The notes: generated by a model from the letters alone, not told the origin. Positions 22,441 through 35,405 are shown, counted from the stretch's first letter. The stretch: 64,000 bases of DNA from Epiperipatus broadwayi (GCA_028023455.1 JAQFVV010006245.1:5825276-5889275); one strand, 5' to 3'. Translations and numbers: made by a program.

Positions 22441-25400
22441 GAAACATTATATATTAAAAATGAAATTTTAAAGAACAATTTTGCTTAAGTTAAACATCTA
22501 AAAATGAAGATTTAATTGATAGACACTATTATATTTGTTTTTTTTTTTCAAAAGAATAAGTGAAAATATTTAAAATCTATATTTTTAAATTTAAAGACAT
22601 TTCCAATTATTCAATCAACAATAATCTGATCAAGATTGATCGTTATATTTTTAAAAGAAAAAAAAGTTTATAATATTTTTTTTAAAGAAAGAAAATGGAA
22701 CTTATGAACTGATATTTTTTTAAAAAGAAAAAAAAAAGATAACTAATTTTAAATTATATCTATATTTTGTTTATATATATGTATATGTGTGAAATTTATG
22801 TATGTTTTCCAAATGGAATTAATTAGAAAAAAATATAATATTATGACAAATTAAAATATAATATAAACATCAGTGTGTGCATATGCATGCACAACATATA
22901 TGTTAAATCAAGAATTAATTACATATTGTACAATTAATAATTTTATTTTGATAAAAAAGAAATATATGTTATAGACATTAGTGTGCGTCTGCAATTCAAC
23001 ATGCACCCGCATATATGTTAATAGATATCTGTATTATTAAAATGTAGTGACTTAAATTTTTGTCACTTATTATTTTATGATGATTGAAATATAATCATCA
23101 AATGTACCACCCTCTGTGTGCATATATGTATCAAAGATGTGTCAGATAGTTACATTTAGATAAAAATTAATGTAATTCTATTATTTTGATAAATTCAAGT
23201 ATATTATATAAATAAATTAATATATCCCATTGATATATATGTATATGCAGTTTAAGTAAACCTAGCATAGGTATTGTATAATTAAAAATATAAGTTAAAA
23301 ATTTTATTCCTATATTATTGTAAAACAATTTAAATATGTTCAGAAATTATGCATGTGTATATATGTCAATTGTATTGAAAATACCAATGTGTGTCAAATA
23401 GACACATATGTAAATTTTAATCTTTTTTAGTATTAAATGTTAACTCAAAAATGCTCATTTTATATTAAGCCACATGTCTGTGTGCTGTCTGGTTTTAAAT
23501 AAACTTATTGGAACATATATGTAAATCAATAATAACTTGAATTTTGTATATTATTTATGTAAATTACAATATGATAATTTTTTATTGTACATTAATTAAA
23601 ATCAGGACTTAATTGATGTGTATAGCCTTATTATCAGACCTTAATTTTATTTTTTTGTTATTGTTGTTAATAAACTTGTATTTATTTGTTAAAAATTATA
23701 TTGCATCATATCTTGGTCACCATAATAGTAAGAGAGCTTATGTTCTCTGTGAACTAGATTCATACATAATGGTTTAATACATGAATGGGGATGTATTTAG
23801 TGCTTAAAGGGCAGCCAGTATGATATTGTCCTGGCTTGGTGAGAGGACTATATTTCTCAATGCACCTGCACTACATTTTATTTACTTTAGTCTTATTAGA
23901 AATTAAATTTATAGTTGGCCAGTATATTAATAGTACTAAGTGGCCAGAGTATTTATGATGATCAGCATGTTTTAATGTTCCAGCACTATTTTTTTTATGA
24001 TTATGTATTCTGATGGATGAGCACTTAAGTTTGTGCATACAAATTAATGTTTTAATAATTGCCCAAGCTGACAAAGGCTCAATAGTTAACCTAGTCTACA
24101 GAAGACCCATTTTCAATCCAGTCACTGATTGACTGGTGATTATATTTTATATTGTTCAAATCCAGCACTGTTGATTTTATTCTGATGTAGTTTGATTGAT
24201 GGATCATTTATGATGATGATGGATGGTTATTTTGAGTATTAATTATACTTACTTTTATTTATAATGCTGGTGGATTTATAATTATACTTGTAGTGCTCTA
24301 AGGAGTTAACTTACTGATCTAACTGGGCTGATCCCAAAGAGATTTTATAATCTCATGCTCTTTCTTTTAAAATATAATATTACTTAAATATATTTTTTGA
24401 AATTTCTTATATATTTATGATTATTAAACATTATATATCTCTATATACTTTAATAATTAACTTTAAGTTTCATTATTTGAAATATCTTGTTGAATTGGGA
24501 TTGATGATGATTTTCTATCACCCCACTTTCACCTTTCTTTTCCATTCCATTACAATATATATAAATTGAAACAAAGAATTGTTTTCAGGAAATGACAGAA
24601 TATGGATGAATCATAATAAATTCATCCTAATAAAAAATGTAATATAAACTAAATAAAAAAAATTGAAGTTTTATTTTTTATTGTGACCAACAATGATCAT
24701 AGAGTTATCATGACTTCAATATATATGTATTTGCACAGCAATGTAGCATTACACAACTATGCTAATCAATATTTTATGGATATTACTAAGGAAAACATAA
24801 TAATTTATAGTTTTGAGTTCTACAGTCTAGCAATCACTAGAAGTGTAGAAACGATCTTGTTTTAACTTGCTGAAGCTAATTATCTTGCCACAAAAATAAA
24901 TAAATAATTAAAACATTTTATAAAAAAAAACTGCTGCATTAACATAACTAGAAGGGTCATGATTAGATATTTTTATCCATTGGTGTCTCATGAAATTTTT
25001 ACTTGCAGAAGTATTTTATTACAGTATCACTGCCTAAAAGTAAGCAAGGAAAGCAAAACAGAGCATTTTTAATTTGCAATCACTGAACCATTTTATTTTT
25101 TCATACCAATCATTATTAAAAGATTCAATGTATTTTTTTTTTACTAACTGCTGTTTGACAAATAATATCTGGAGTAGATTGGCCTTTCCATTTTATTTTA
25201 ATTTTTTCATGTAATGTCAATTGGGAAATGTAATTTTTTATATATATTCAATGCTAACACTCATCATAATAAATATTTAAAACAGTATTTCTTTTATTTT
25301 ATTAAAACAGAATATTTTATTACTCAACCTAAATGAAAACTATAAAAATTTATTCACTTGGAAAAGAAACCAGAATAGATAAACATGTCACTCTCAAGTA

Positions 25401-25949
25401 ATTACTAACACTGCTGCAATACACAGCTCCAATTGTGCTGTTGGTTTCACACATTGATAAGAATAAATGAATCTCAGCAAAACATGCTGAAATTTATCGA
25501 ATATGTTTCTGAAACTGCTATAATTAGCAGCATTTTTGAATAGAATCTTGAATATCAGTTAAAATAATTTTTTTAAAAAAAGTTTTATTAGTTGTATTTA
25601 CATATAATTATGCAAAATATTGAATGATCATTATATTATTGACATTTTCAAGTATTTACATATTTTTTTCTGGGAATGCTGCAGAGTCACAGTACTTTTA
25701 GATCAGCCATCACTACTTTTATCTATAAGAATTATAGGTGATAAGCTGTTTTTATGATATGACATTTTTTAAAAATAAAAATGAATAAAGAGAACTATCA
25801 AAGACAATTTTACTAGACATATTTTGAAAATTTATGTGGACTGGATTATGAATTTTTGAGAACCAGAGATTTCCCATTCCTGGATCCTATCAAAAATTTA
25901 TGCTTATGTATGATATGAATAATTTACTAAATCAGAAGCTGCTTAAAAT
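22441..25949. other. AT-rich stretch without recognisable genes
   Basis: Several mixed (TA)/(TG) motifs between 22,750 and 23,450. The segment 23,700-24,160 is less AT-rich and could be an unidentified repeat. No coding evidence. Confidence 0.5.
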
Positions 25950-26177
25950 CTAGTTGTATTGCATAATATTTTTAGAATACTTAATTGCTTCTTTAAGCTT
26001 CACAACTGCACCCACCATTCTTCTCCCTTTACCAGCATAATGTGCAGGTGAAAGTTTTATATGGATCTGGTAATACAGTATTTTTAACAATATTCTACTT
26101 AGTAATGTAGAATCAATATCTTCAAGTGAAATAAGTGTTCCATGGCTAAAGTCTGCTAAGTCCTTTTCTCTCTCACA
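25950..26177 (-). CDS. Unrecognised open frame of 75 codons, possible exon or element relic
   Basis: Open from a TGT at 26,177 (after a TAG) to the TAG at 25,950. No start codon at its 5' end; the first ATG gives only about 25 residues. Composition is protein-like: an acidic, Leu-rich first half (ISLEDIDSTLLSRILLK) and a basic Gly-rich second half (AHYAGKGRRMVGAVVKLKEA), with a GC-richer codon stretch over the latter. I do not recognise the family. The sequence just upstream on this strand ends in TTTAG, but the pyrimidine tract is poor. It could be a 3'-terminal coding exon, a fragment of an element, or chance. Confidence 0.3.
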   Translation of the reverse strand, partial: CEREKDLADFSHGTLISLEDIDSTLLSRILLKILYYQIHIKLSPAHYAGKGRRMVGAVVKLKEAIKYSKNIMQYN

Positions 26178-29100
26178 CTAAACTGTACTCTTTTATTGAC
26201 GTAAGCCACTCTTTTTTTTTTTTTCAAAATAAATCTGATTAAAATATTTCCATATTGCTAATGTCAGGACTAATCTAAAAATTTATAAACAACTGTTGGA
26301 ACTGCTTAGTCAAATTTATTTGCATTTTTTAATTAATTGTTTGCTGTATTTTTTTTCCTGGTTATATATTCTTTATACCCTCCTATCACCTTGCTTTAAA
26401 CTTCACTAAATTTTACTTTTTAGCATCTTCAACATATTTTCATTTATTTGTAGTCCTGATATTACCGTATTCCCTTGATCTAACATTACTGAAATACTTT
26501 TTGTTTGTGGCATAATCATTAACTTTGATACATTTCCAACTTAATAATAATTAGCCTTTTTTATTGTCATTGTTTGTTCTTGCTGCTCCATTTGGTGATT
26601 TAATTCGTTATATTTCTTGTGTAAATTTTTTATTTATTTTCTAATTTTCTTTTTTGTTTAGTTCTGGTAATCAATTTTTATTGGATCTTTTCCTAAAAAA
26701 ATCATTTAGATCTTTATTTTGTAGCAAGTTCTATATTAATTTACTATCATCAAAAAATTAAAATTTGATCTGTTATAAAAGTAAAATCAGCTGTTACTTT
26801 TTTATATAACACTTTACATATAAATGTTTATGGCTTTCAGATTAGATATACTGAGATCAGCATATAGATGGGCAGAAGGTTAGAGTGAAAGACAGAAACT
26901 ATAAAAATTCCTTCTGATATTATCTTTAATATAGCATTTGTTCTGTAATAGCAAAACTAGCTTTTATATAATGATAATATAGTTTACATTAAGGTATCTA
27001 AGGTCAACATGTGCATGGAATCTACATTGCTTTAAAAAAAAAGTTTTGAGGTTTATTATATATATATATATATATTGTTTTATTATATATATATATATAT
27101 ATATTGTTTTAATATTACAGTATGAGTACACATATTAAAATATATTCGAATTTCTTTGAAGATAGCAATTGTCTATTTTGATTTTATTATTTAAAAAAAG
27201 GAGGTAACTTTATTTAATTTGATAATTCAATTGTTTGGGCACTGATTTTTGCTACAGAAATGTTTATTGAAATACCAGTGAAAATATAAAGATGCTTAAA
27301 GTTTCACAGAATCTGATTGCTAGTTTGGAGTTGTTTTAATTGCAGTTTTATTGGATTAAAATTCTGCAGCAATTTAAAAAATATAAAATTCTTAAATTAT
27401 TACAATTGAAAGATTCATTAATTAATATATCAGTATGTGGAATATAAATACCTTTTATTATAGGTTCATCTTTTTAATAATTTCAATATATGCTGTAAAA
27501 ATCAAAAGTACAAGAACTGGCCATAGCAGAATTCTTCTAGTAAATATAGAGTGGGGTGATACATTCAATAAAATTTTTATAGTTAATAGTATTTTGTGAT
27601 GACCTTAAATATGGTTTTCAGGAAAGAGAGATATTTCATTTACATAATAAAGATCTCAATAATGCTCTAAAGAAGTGCAATAATGATTACTTTTATTAGA
27701 AAGATAAGATTATGAATAAAATGCAATCTAGAGCTATAAATAGAAATAGTGATGAAGTAAAGTTCATTACAGAATAACAGTATCAAACTAAAGAATAAGT
27801 ATGTGATATATGTGAATGTATTTATATTTCATGGATTCATTCATACAATTATCATAAAATTTACTTTTTCCTCTAAAGCTAGAACTTTTTTTTTTAAATT
27901 TGAGCTTGACAATAATTTTTAAATTTTTAGTAAAATTTGAAATAACAAAATAAATGATCATTGGCTATATTCTATTTTTTACACTTTTTAAAATATAAAT
28001 AAATTCGTTAAATTGTAAATATTATCACATCAAATAAGTATTTATTTCAATTTTTTTGAAGTAAAAGTATTATAAATCCTACTAATGTATGTCCATAAAT
28101 GTAGTTTCCAATTTTAAAAAGTTATATAAAATAATATTACTAATTCATTTACAAATAATAAATAAATACAAAGTAGATAAAATTGATTAATATTCAATTA
28201 CATATTTATATGTAATTGCCCATGCCTAGATTACTAAAGTGATTACAAAATGAACAAGATAAATCCTGTGATTAAAATAATTAAATTCAGCAGCTATCAC
28301 TAATAACAACTGGAGATGCAAACTAGATAGACATTGAATTTCAATGATTTATTAAATCATAGAACTAAAGACAACTTAAACAGTCCTTTGATGCAATGCA
28401 GATAAGCTGTGACAAAGTTTACTGTGTCTTTGCTAACTTTATACCACAAAACTACTTTCCATAGATCACATTATTCTCCACCAATTTATAACAACAGCAA
28501 ACCATATGAAATACACATTAATTTTACACTATGGCATATAATTAAAATTTCATTCAATGCTCTTTCTTATTGCAAAATTAATTTTGTTCATATACATTGT
28601 ACCAGCATATTGTAGTACCAGTATCTGTTTTAAACTTCTCTCACCAAAATAAGTTGGCATTTTCTTAGTAGAAGGTGTAATTTCTAATAAAGATTATGGA
28701 ATACATTTATATGAAGATGGATAAATTTGATAACTAAATCTAATGTAAGGAGAGGATATTGCTCAAAGGTTAGCAATGTTTGTTAAATTTGCATATTTAA
28801 AAGGCAAACAAAATATGTGCATGCTTTGTCAATGTTTTGAATTGAAATTTGCTATCTGAAATTAATATAATAAAATGTTATTAGGATTTAACAATAAAGA
28901 TTTGTAATTAAAGAAAAAGTGTAGTAAGAAAGTTGTATAAAATAGAATGTGATACCATTTCCAACCTTCTTATACACTTAACAATACTATTTACACCAAA
29001 ACATTACATTTACAGTTTCAACTGTCCTGCAGTCACCATCAGATATACAATATCCAAATATATAACCATACAATTAATAAATTATATTTATATACATAAT

Positions 29101-29335
29101 CAATACCATACATCCTAGCCTGACCATTATAATTAATCATTTTCCATTTTATTATTTTACTCATAACTAATTTTATTTTCTTATTTATAGTATTTTATTA
29201 TTAAATTATTCTAAAACAATTTTATTATAATTTCAAAACTTTAATCTTTAAATTCTATTATTTAATCTACCATTTTATTATTATCTTTTTAAACAAGCAT
29301 TTATTTTTATGACTCTATGAGTACAATTGTATTTC
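26178..29335. other. AT-rich stretch without recognisable genes
   Basis: Contains two back-to-back copies of a (TA)n-TTGTTTTA unit at about 27,055-27,112. Otherwise short runs and no supported gene. Confidence 0.5.
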
Positions 29336-29824
29336 ATTCAAAGATCAGCCTTTCAAGCTAATTGTGCATGCATCTTTTGCGAGTGTTAAATAATAAATGA
29401 ATACTTCCCTCTACAACACAAGATATAGTATTTATGCAGGAATAAAAGGGATCCTCTTATTCCTATGACTCAAATTTTTTTATATGAGCAAATCTGAAGT
29501 ACAGTTGAGGAGAGCATGAGAGGAGAATTCTCACTTTAAATTACTATCTACGATGTTTGAATGAATGACGTCGGTGAAATTGTCACCAACGTCATTCATC
29601 AAAACATTGTAGATTGTAATTTAAAGTGAGAATTCTTCTCTAACGCTCTCCTCAACAATACATCAGATTTGCTCATATAAAAGAATTTGAGTCGTAGGAA
29701 TAAGAGGATTCCTTTTATTCCTGCATAAATACTATATCTTGTGTTGTAGAGGGAAGTATTCATTTATTATTTAATACTCGCAAAAGATGCATGCACAATT
29801 AGCTTGAAAGGCTGATATTTGAAT
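29336..29824. mobile_element. 489-bp foldback palindrome (MITE-like)
   Basis: Two 241-bp arms (29,336-29,576 and 29,584-29,824) are reverse complements with only about 16 mismatches by eye, around a 7-nt centre (AAATTGT). The outer end is ATTCAAA(G/T)ATCAGCC; the inner end is a GAATGACGTCGGTG-type sequence against CACCAACGTCATTC. There is no ORF spanning it and no sharp target duplication. A transcript through it would form a very long hairpin. Unrelated in sequence to foldback family D. Confidence 0.85.
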
Positions 29825-30861
29825 ATTATCTTTTTAGTTATGTTGTCTTAATTACTTCTAAACTTTCTCTATTTTTATTATATATTTAACTATGGTTGGA
29901 AATGGCATCATATGTAAATATTGAAATCAATACATAAAGAAAGGATTGTATGATTTTTATAAAATAGAATATCTTCACATTTGTAAACAGTAGTATTTTT
30001 ATAGAAACTTTTATTTTTTATTATATATTTTAATTTACTGTTTGGTGAATTTAACAATGTAGAATTAAATATAATTAATTTGGTGTAACTAATTTAGGAT
30101 TATCTTGTTTTTTTAAACAAAGGATTTTAATCTGTAGACATCAGATGCAATAAATTAAGTTTTAAATAATAATTAAAAGATAATCTTGATTAAAGAAAAA
30201 ATGTGTAATGCATTTTATTATTTTTTGATTTGTTGAGCCAAGGATTGAGTAAATATAAAAACTTCTTTTTTTTTTCTCTCTCTTTTCTTTTTCAGCAGGG
30301 TTCTCAAGTACGAAAGATTGGCCATAAAGAGAAATAATTTCTGACCAAAATCTACTCCGGTCATTTAAAAAAATCATATTAGTGGCAAGTTAATTTTCAA
30401 ACTGTTGAAAAAGAACTTCAGTGTTTCCATTGAAGAAAAAAAAAAATCATTTTATATAAGAAGTATGAAAAGTATTCACTGTTGCATAGTAAAACTAATG
30501 AAGCAGGACTAAACCCTTTTAAAGTGCAATTAATCCGGTTCTGTCTTGAAATATGAACCTACCATATAATCTATCTAGAATGTCCGTTTGTAAAGTCTGA
30601 CAAAGATTATGCTGTTTTTAAAAAAACAATCTTCTGAAGAAAGCAAAATACAGCTTCCAAAATAAATAGTTTTTTTTTTAAATCTAACTCATTGATGCTA
30701 CTCAGATCTAAAGGGAAATGTTCATTTTTTCTCTTCAATTTCCTATTTTGTGAATTTAAGAAAGTATAATTAAATACAAAATTTTAAAAAGCAGCACAAG
30801 ATTCGGTAAAATTGAAGAAAACACATATAACTAGGGAAAAGAAGATACAATAATTGGAATC
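29825..30861. other. AT-rich stretch, one weak splice-acceptor-like site
   Basis: At 30,262-30,296 a long T/C tract ends in TTTTTCAG, followed by a short open segment to TGA at 30,340-30,342. It looks like a 3' splice site on the + strand, but no partner exon was found. Confidence 0.35.
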
Positions 30862-30872
30862 ACAGACTTATT

Positions 30873-30979
30873 ACTTTTTTTTTCATATGTCATAGCATCG
30901 TCCGGGAAGCGAACCCACAACTGCAACCAACTACTTACTTGCAAGGCGTCTGCAATGACCTCTCGGCTAACAACGCTTG
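30873..30979 (-). mobile_element. tRNA-like SINE (or tRNA retropseudogene) of 107 bp with 11-bp target duplication
   Basis: On the - strand it starts CAAGCGTTG and ends in an A9 tail. The A-box TAGCCGAGAGG and a B-box-like GGGTTCGCTTCCC are in tRNA order. The possible acceptor arms AGCGTTG and CGATGCT can form seven pairs counting G-T wobbles, and a long variable-arm-like region suggests a Ser/Leu-type ancestor. The direct repeat ACAGACTTATT flanks it exactly (30,862-30,872 and 30,980-30,990). The B-box has C in place of the invariant A. No functional anticodon stem could be drawn, so this is not a working tRNA gene. Confidence 0.75.
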
Positions 30980-31234
30980 ACAGACTTATTTATTACTTTA
31001 CAACCAGATATTGTGTGTTCACATAAAACTGTTATATGTTATAATTTTAATATGTGTTAGTAATTCAGCTCAAAAAGTTATAATTAGCTTAGATCTTTTT
31101 TATTTTTATTATGGTAATGGTAAAAGATATTTTTAATTATAATTAGTTATATTTAACTTTTTTTTGCTTTATTTAATTATTTATTATATGTTTTTGTACT
31201 ATTGATTTTATATATACATTAATAATATGCCAAT

Positions 31235-31480
31235 AAACATCACATGATCACTATTTCTAATGCTTGCTCTTAACTGTTATTAAAACAGGCAAAACTCTCT
31301 ATATGTATTGCCACTCAGTGCAAGCCAGAGTAATCAATGGGTACCAGAAGGCTTGTGCATAAAATCCCCATCTACTGCCTACTCATCCAATATCCCCAGA
31401 CTAGTTTCTGGTTTATGGCCTTGTGAGGAGTCTTGGATCTGAGAGCACTGAACCTAAATCTTAGGATCTAATGCAACCCT
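31235..31480 (-). mobile_element. Penelope-like element terminal repeat (pLTR/3' UTR), copy 2
   Basis: Follows the GIY-YIG remnant (31,565-32,180) by about 85 bp on the same strand, which places this repeat at the 3' end of a Penelope-like element. Matches copy 1 along nearly its whole length. Confidence 0.75.
31385..31438 (-). ncRNA. Broken hammerhead-ribozyme-like motif, copy 2
   Basis: Stem I is better than in copy 1: outer ATCCAA/TTGGAT (six pairs) and inner CCTCA/TGGGG (five pairs with one wobble). GAAAC-TA-GTC is intact. The CTGATGA box has lost about five bases (CTCAC then AAGGCC), so it cannot cleave. Comparison with copy 1 supports the stem I fold. Confidence 0.5.
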
Positions 31481-31564
31481 TCAGCAGCCACCTTTTATCT
31501 CTACTTAACTACAAAACTAAGAGACTTAAATTGAAAACACTATAATATTTTCAATCCAAGCTCA

Positions 31565-32180
31565 TCAGCTTATATAGTCATATAGGTCTGAAATCAGTTC
31601 AGTACCTATACATTGTGCTTCATCAGTTCTATTTAAACCAGTAAGTCTCTTTAATATTTCAATTGACTTTCTCATGGTTCTCAAATCATATCTCTCCAAA
31701 TTAGTAAAAAATTTTGCATTGTCAAAGTCAGGTTTATGACCAATTTCTAAAAAATGGAAAGTAAAAACTGATGTGTCTATTTTTTGATTAAAAGCATTTC
31801 TATGTTCCTTAATTGACATTTATTCAACTATTAGACTGACCTACCTAGTTTCTTGAGCATTGCAAACATGAAATTTTATAAACTCATTGGTGTTCCAAAA
31901 ATGTTCTGTCTTTAGGAGGTTTATACAAAAAATCACCAGTTTTTTTGCCAGTAGAAAAAGTAGTCTTTATATTAAAACAAGATAGTCTTCTACTGATTTT
32001 ATTAGTAACCCTTTAATATAAGGTAAAATTACTCTATTAAAAGAGGAATTATCAATTCTATCCTCTTTTTTCTTTTTAGTATTAATGCTATGTAAAGCCT
32101 TACATATGATGTTTTTATTATAATCATTAGAAAGTAGAATATTTTTTGTAAGTTCTATTTCTTGAGTAAGATGCTATTTC
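31565..32180 (-). pseudogene. Penelope-like element: C-terminal RT extension and GIY-YIG endonuclease, decayed
   Basis: The longest open piece (84 codons, ending at 31,565) has KEHRNAFNQK, a FHFLEIGHKPDFDNAKFF stretch and a final helix. This is the second half of the GIY-YIG domain that Penelope-like RTs carry at their C-terminus. Upstream, in other frames, come RVILPYIKG, STGKKTGDFLYKPPKDRT and a VYKISCLQCS segment, the run into the GIY-YIG core of these proteins. GIY-YIG nicks target DNA for priming. Several stops and shifts separate the pieces and the RT palm is not recognisable here. Inactive. Confidence 0.7.
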
Positions 32181-32424
32181 ATCGAAATATCAGTATGTAA
32201 TGGAAAATAATACAGTTTAGCCCAAAAAGTAATAATTTATATATATATATATATCAGGGATGAAGGCTTTATGTATTGAATGGAATGAGTGCTTCCATAG
32301 AAGAATTCACTAAAAAGTTCAAAAATTTTAATAAAATTCAATTTTAAAAATTCAATAAAATATGTATATATCCAACCTCACAAAATCGATGCAACAAGTT
32401 GCACATGCAAATGTAAAAGAAAAA

Positions 32425-32980
32425 TTCTCTAAGCTATTTTGTCAAGGATAAAAAAAGAATGAACAATTCAAACTCATTATTTTTTGTATAAAATTTCTGT
32501 TGATTTTCAGTTTTTTTTTTACCAATAGTTGAATTGTTTTTATATACGGCAAATAATGAATTTGACTATCACATTATTCATTGATTATAAGAAGTTCAAA
32601 CAATGTTAAAGTTAAAACTTAAGAATGTTAAAAGCATCTGGAAGATAAAAATAACTTGATAATGTATTATTTATATTTAAACTAGCCATGGTCTGATTGA
32701 CAGATAAGAGAGTTCCATATTTGTCTCTAAACTATTTTGTCAAACATAAAAAAAGAAAAATGAATGATTTAAACTCATTATTTTTTTATATGGAATTTTT
32801 ATTAACTTTCAATTTTTTTTACCAACAGTTGAACTGTTTTTTATATAAGGAAAATTATGAGTTTGACCATTGTATTATTCACATTATTCATGATTATAAG
32901 AAGTTCAAACAATGCTAAAATGTAATTAAGTTAAAACTTAAGAATGTTAAAAGCATTTAAAAAATAAAAATATCAATAAG
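32425..32980 (+). repeat. Tandem duplication, two units about 298 bp apart
   Basis: Matching order in both units: CTATTTTGTCAA, AAACTCATTATTTTTT or CAAACTCATTATTTTTT, a T-run then ACCAA(T/C)AGTTGAA(T/C)TGTTTTT, ATTATAAGAAGTTCAAACAA, AAGTTAAAACTTAAGAATGT, TAAAAGCAT. Diverged and non-coding. A further AGAGTTCCA at 32,978 suggests a third unit was begun. Confidence 0.75.
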
Positions 32981-33115
32981 AGTTCCAGATTTTTCTAGAT
33001 GTATGAAATATGTATATTAACTATTACATAAAATTATTGTGGCAAGTAAAATAAAAACATTATAAAAAAAGATTATGTAGTGTGCTTCTGTTTCCAAAAA
33101 AGTTATGCTTTGTCA

Positions 33116-33150
<35 letters not shown>

Positions 33151-33189
33151 TTTTGCATATATATATATATATATAATTATTACACATGA

Positions 33190-33560
33190 TATATAAATAA
33201 GGAGTATATATATATTAACTTATTGCAGAAATATCTAATTATAAATATAAACTATAAGTGTCACATTGATTTACAGTAAAATTATACGTATTACATGGAG
33301 TTCATTTACAATATAGTTTTGATAAGCAATTTTCTCTTTTAAAAAATAAAAATTTCTAATCAAAAGCTAAAATGTCAAACATTTTTCACTTAAAAAGGAT
33401 ATTTCATATTTTTAGTCACTTAATGGTTTATTATACACATATATTATTATTTACACATATTAAATATATATACATATGGTGTATACTTATTAACTTATAG
33501 CAGAAATAACTAATGATATATACATATCAACTATAGGTGTCAAGTTGATTTAAAGTACAA
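33190..33560 (+). repeat. Second local tandem duplication, units about 273 bp apart
   Basis: AACTTATTGCAGAAATATCT at 33,218 and AACTTATAGCAGAAATAACT at 33,491, each followed by ACTATA(A/G)GTGTCA and TTGATTTA. Non-coding; (TA)n runs at 33,118-33,148 and 33,157-33,174. Confidence 0.65.
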
Positions 33561-34774
33561 TATAGTTTTACATTTTTATTTATTATGCCAATATTAAAAA
33601 GTCAAAAATAATAGAGATAAATTATATATATATATATGTTAAATGCGTTTATTGTCTGTGCACTAAAAATAAATAAAAAGTTTTTTCAATCACAGCTGGT
33701 GTTTTAGATTTAACTTAAAATAAAGCATGGGGTAGAGGATCCATAAATTAATAAAGTCAATTCTCATTTTTTACAACAAGGGATTGACTTGATTAATTTT
33801 TGGACTCCCACCCACCACTTCCATGCTTTTAATGCAAGTTAAATCTAAAAACCTCAATTGTGGTTAAAGAAACAATTTTTTTTATATTTTAGTACACAGT
33901 AAATAAAAGCATTTAATATAAAAAATTATTTCTATTACTATTACAGAATATCTTTTATTTATTATCTTTAAGCAATACACTTCAGCAAGTAAAAATACTC
34001 ATGTTTTCTTTAATAAAACTTTACTATTTTATTCATATTCTTCAAATAATTAAAGATGTGATCACGTGTTCTAAAAATCTGTTAATTTTCAATTTCTTTG
34101 TATTTTTGTTTTTTTATATAATAAACTTTAATAACAAATTACATACAAATATTAGCATATATACAAGAGAATTTTTTTTTTACATGACATACAATACATA
34201 GCTTATAAAAATATAATCATTATGACTATGGTTTGAGGGCAGATGAAAATGACTCCATTTTAATTAAATGAATGTATAATTTATATTCTTTATATCATTC
34301 TAAAACAATGTACAATTAATAAAAATATTCTTCTGCCAAATTTTGCTTATAGTTCTTCTAGGTAAGTATTTTAGAGCATATAAATATGTATTATACTATT
34401 CTGTATTATTTTTTTAAGAACACTATATTTTTCGTTGTCAAAAATTATTGAGCAGCAGCATGCCATACTAAGAGTATGAATAATTATTATGGCATTATAA
34501 GGATTAATTTTTTTTATATTTTTCTCCAGCAGTTGTTTAAGATTAATTATTTACTTATGAAAAATAAAGTGCTGTAAGGATGAGAAGTATGTCCAGTTTT
34601 GAAAAATGTGTATTATCTTCTGGATGATTATTACCCAAGACACACGTGGAATCCAGATTTAATTTAAAATGGTTAATGGAGATGACTTTGATAGGAATTT
34701 AGCATAATTTCAACAAAATTTTCAACCATGATTGAGAAACACACATATTTTAGAATCTGTTTAAAATTTTGGCA
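33561..34774. other. AT-rich stretch without recognisable genes
   Basis: No motif anchored on either strand. Confidence 0.5.
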
Positions 34775-35405
34775 ATTGGGAGGGTAATTATTATAGTCCT
34801 CCTCTCAGAAGTGGACTATTCCAAATTACTTTTTATCTGATCGGATTAGGCATTGTTTGCTACTTGTCAATAGGTTGATACACAGCTAAACACATAGCCA
34901 ATGATTAATACAGGCCAATAAGCAGTGGTGCTCACCGAATCTGAATGCTTTCAGTAAGGTCAGGGATCTGGCTATAAATAGTCAGCCTTTTGTGAGAACA
35001 GGGGGAGAATGTCTGTTTAACCTACAAAGACAGTGTAAGATCTACCAGGGAGCATTCTCATGATAGCAATATGCTATTTGTCCACGCAGCTAGGCAAGTC
35101 TACAGAGGGACCAGACACTGCTAAGACTACTGTTGACTCAAAACAAGCTGTCTTGTATGGCTGGAAGAGTCATACCTCCTATCCACGAGGCAAGCTATCT
35201 GGTGTAGCTGGAAGCAGTATGACCACAAGACGCAGAGTCCAGAGTTTATGTTAATCTATAATATTCATTATTGTATACATTCTCTTGTATATATTCTCCT
35301 GTATTATATATATTTATAAATATAATAAAGAATATATTAATTGTAACTCAGGTATTTGTATTATTTTTCTGTAAGTTGGGTCTGTAATCCAGACTAAACA
35401 CAACA
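34775..35405 (+). mobile_element. Probable solo LTR
   Basis: A GC-richer block that starts near TGGGAGGG (34,777) and ends near ACACAACA (35,405). It has a good TATA box (GCTATAAATA, 34,971-34,980) and an AATAAA poly(A) signal (35,324-35,329), the promoter-then-polyadenylation order of an LTR. No primer site or coding sequence follows. The candidate 5-bp flanks (GCAAT/GTAAC) do not match well, so the ends are uncertain. Alternatively it is a short promoter-bearing non-coding transcript. Confidence 0.45.

Noticed and set aside
30262-30342. Polypyrimidine tract plus CAG followed by a 14-codon open segment, + strand
   Set aside because: Looks like a splice acceptor, but there is no upstream exon or donor and the open segment is too short to judge.
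30890-30980. Functional tRNA gene on the - strand
   Set aside because: B-box lacks the invariant A, no proper anticodon stem, and it has an A-tail with target duplication, so it is a retroposed copy.
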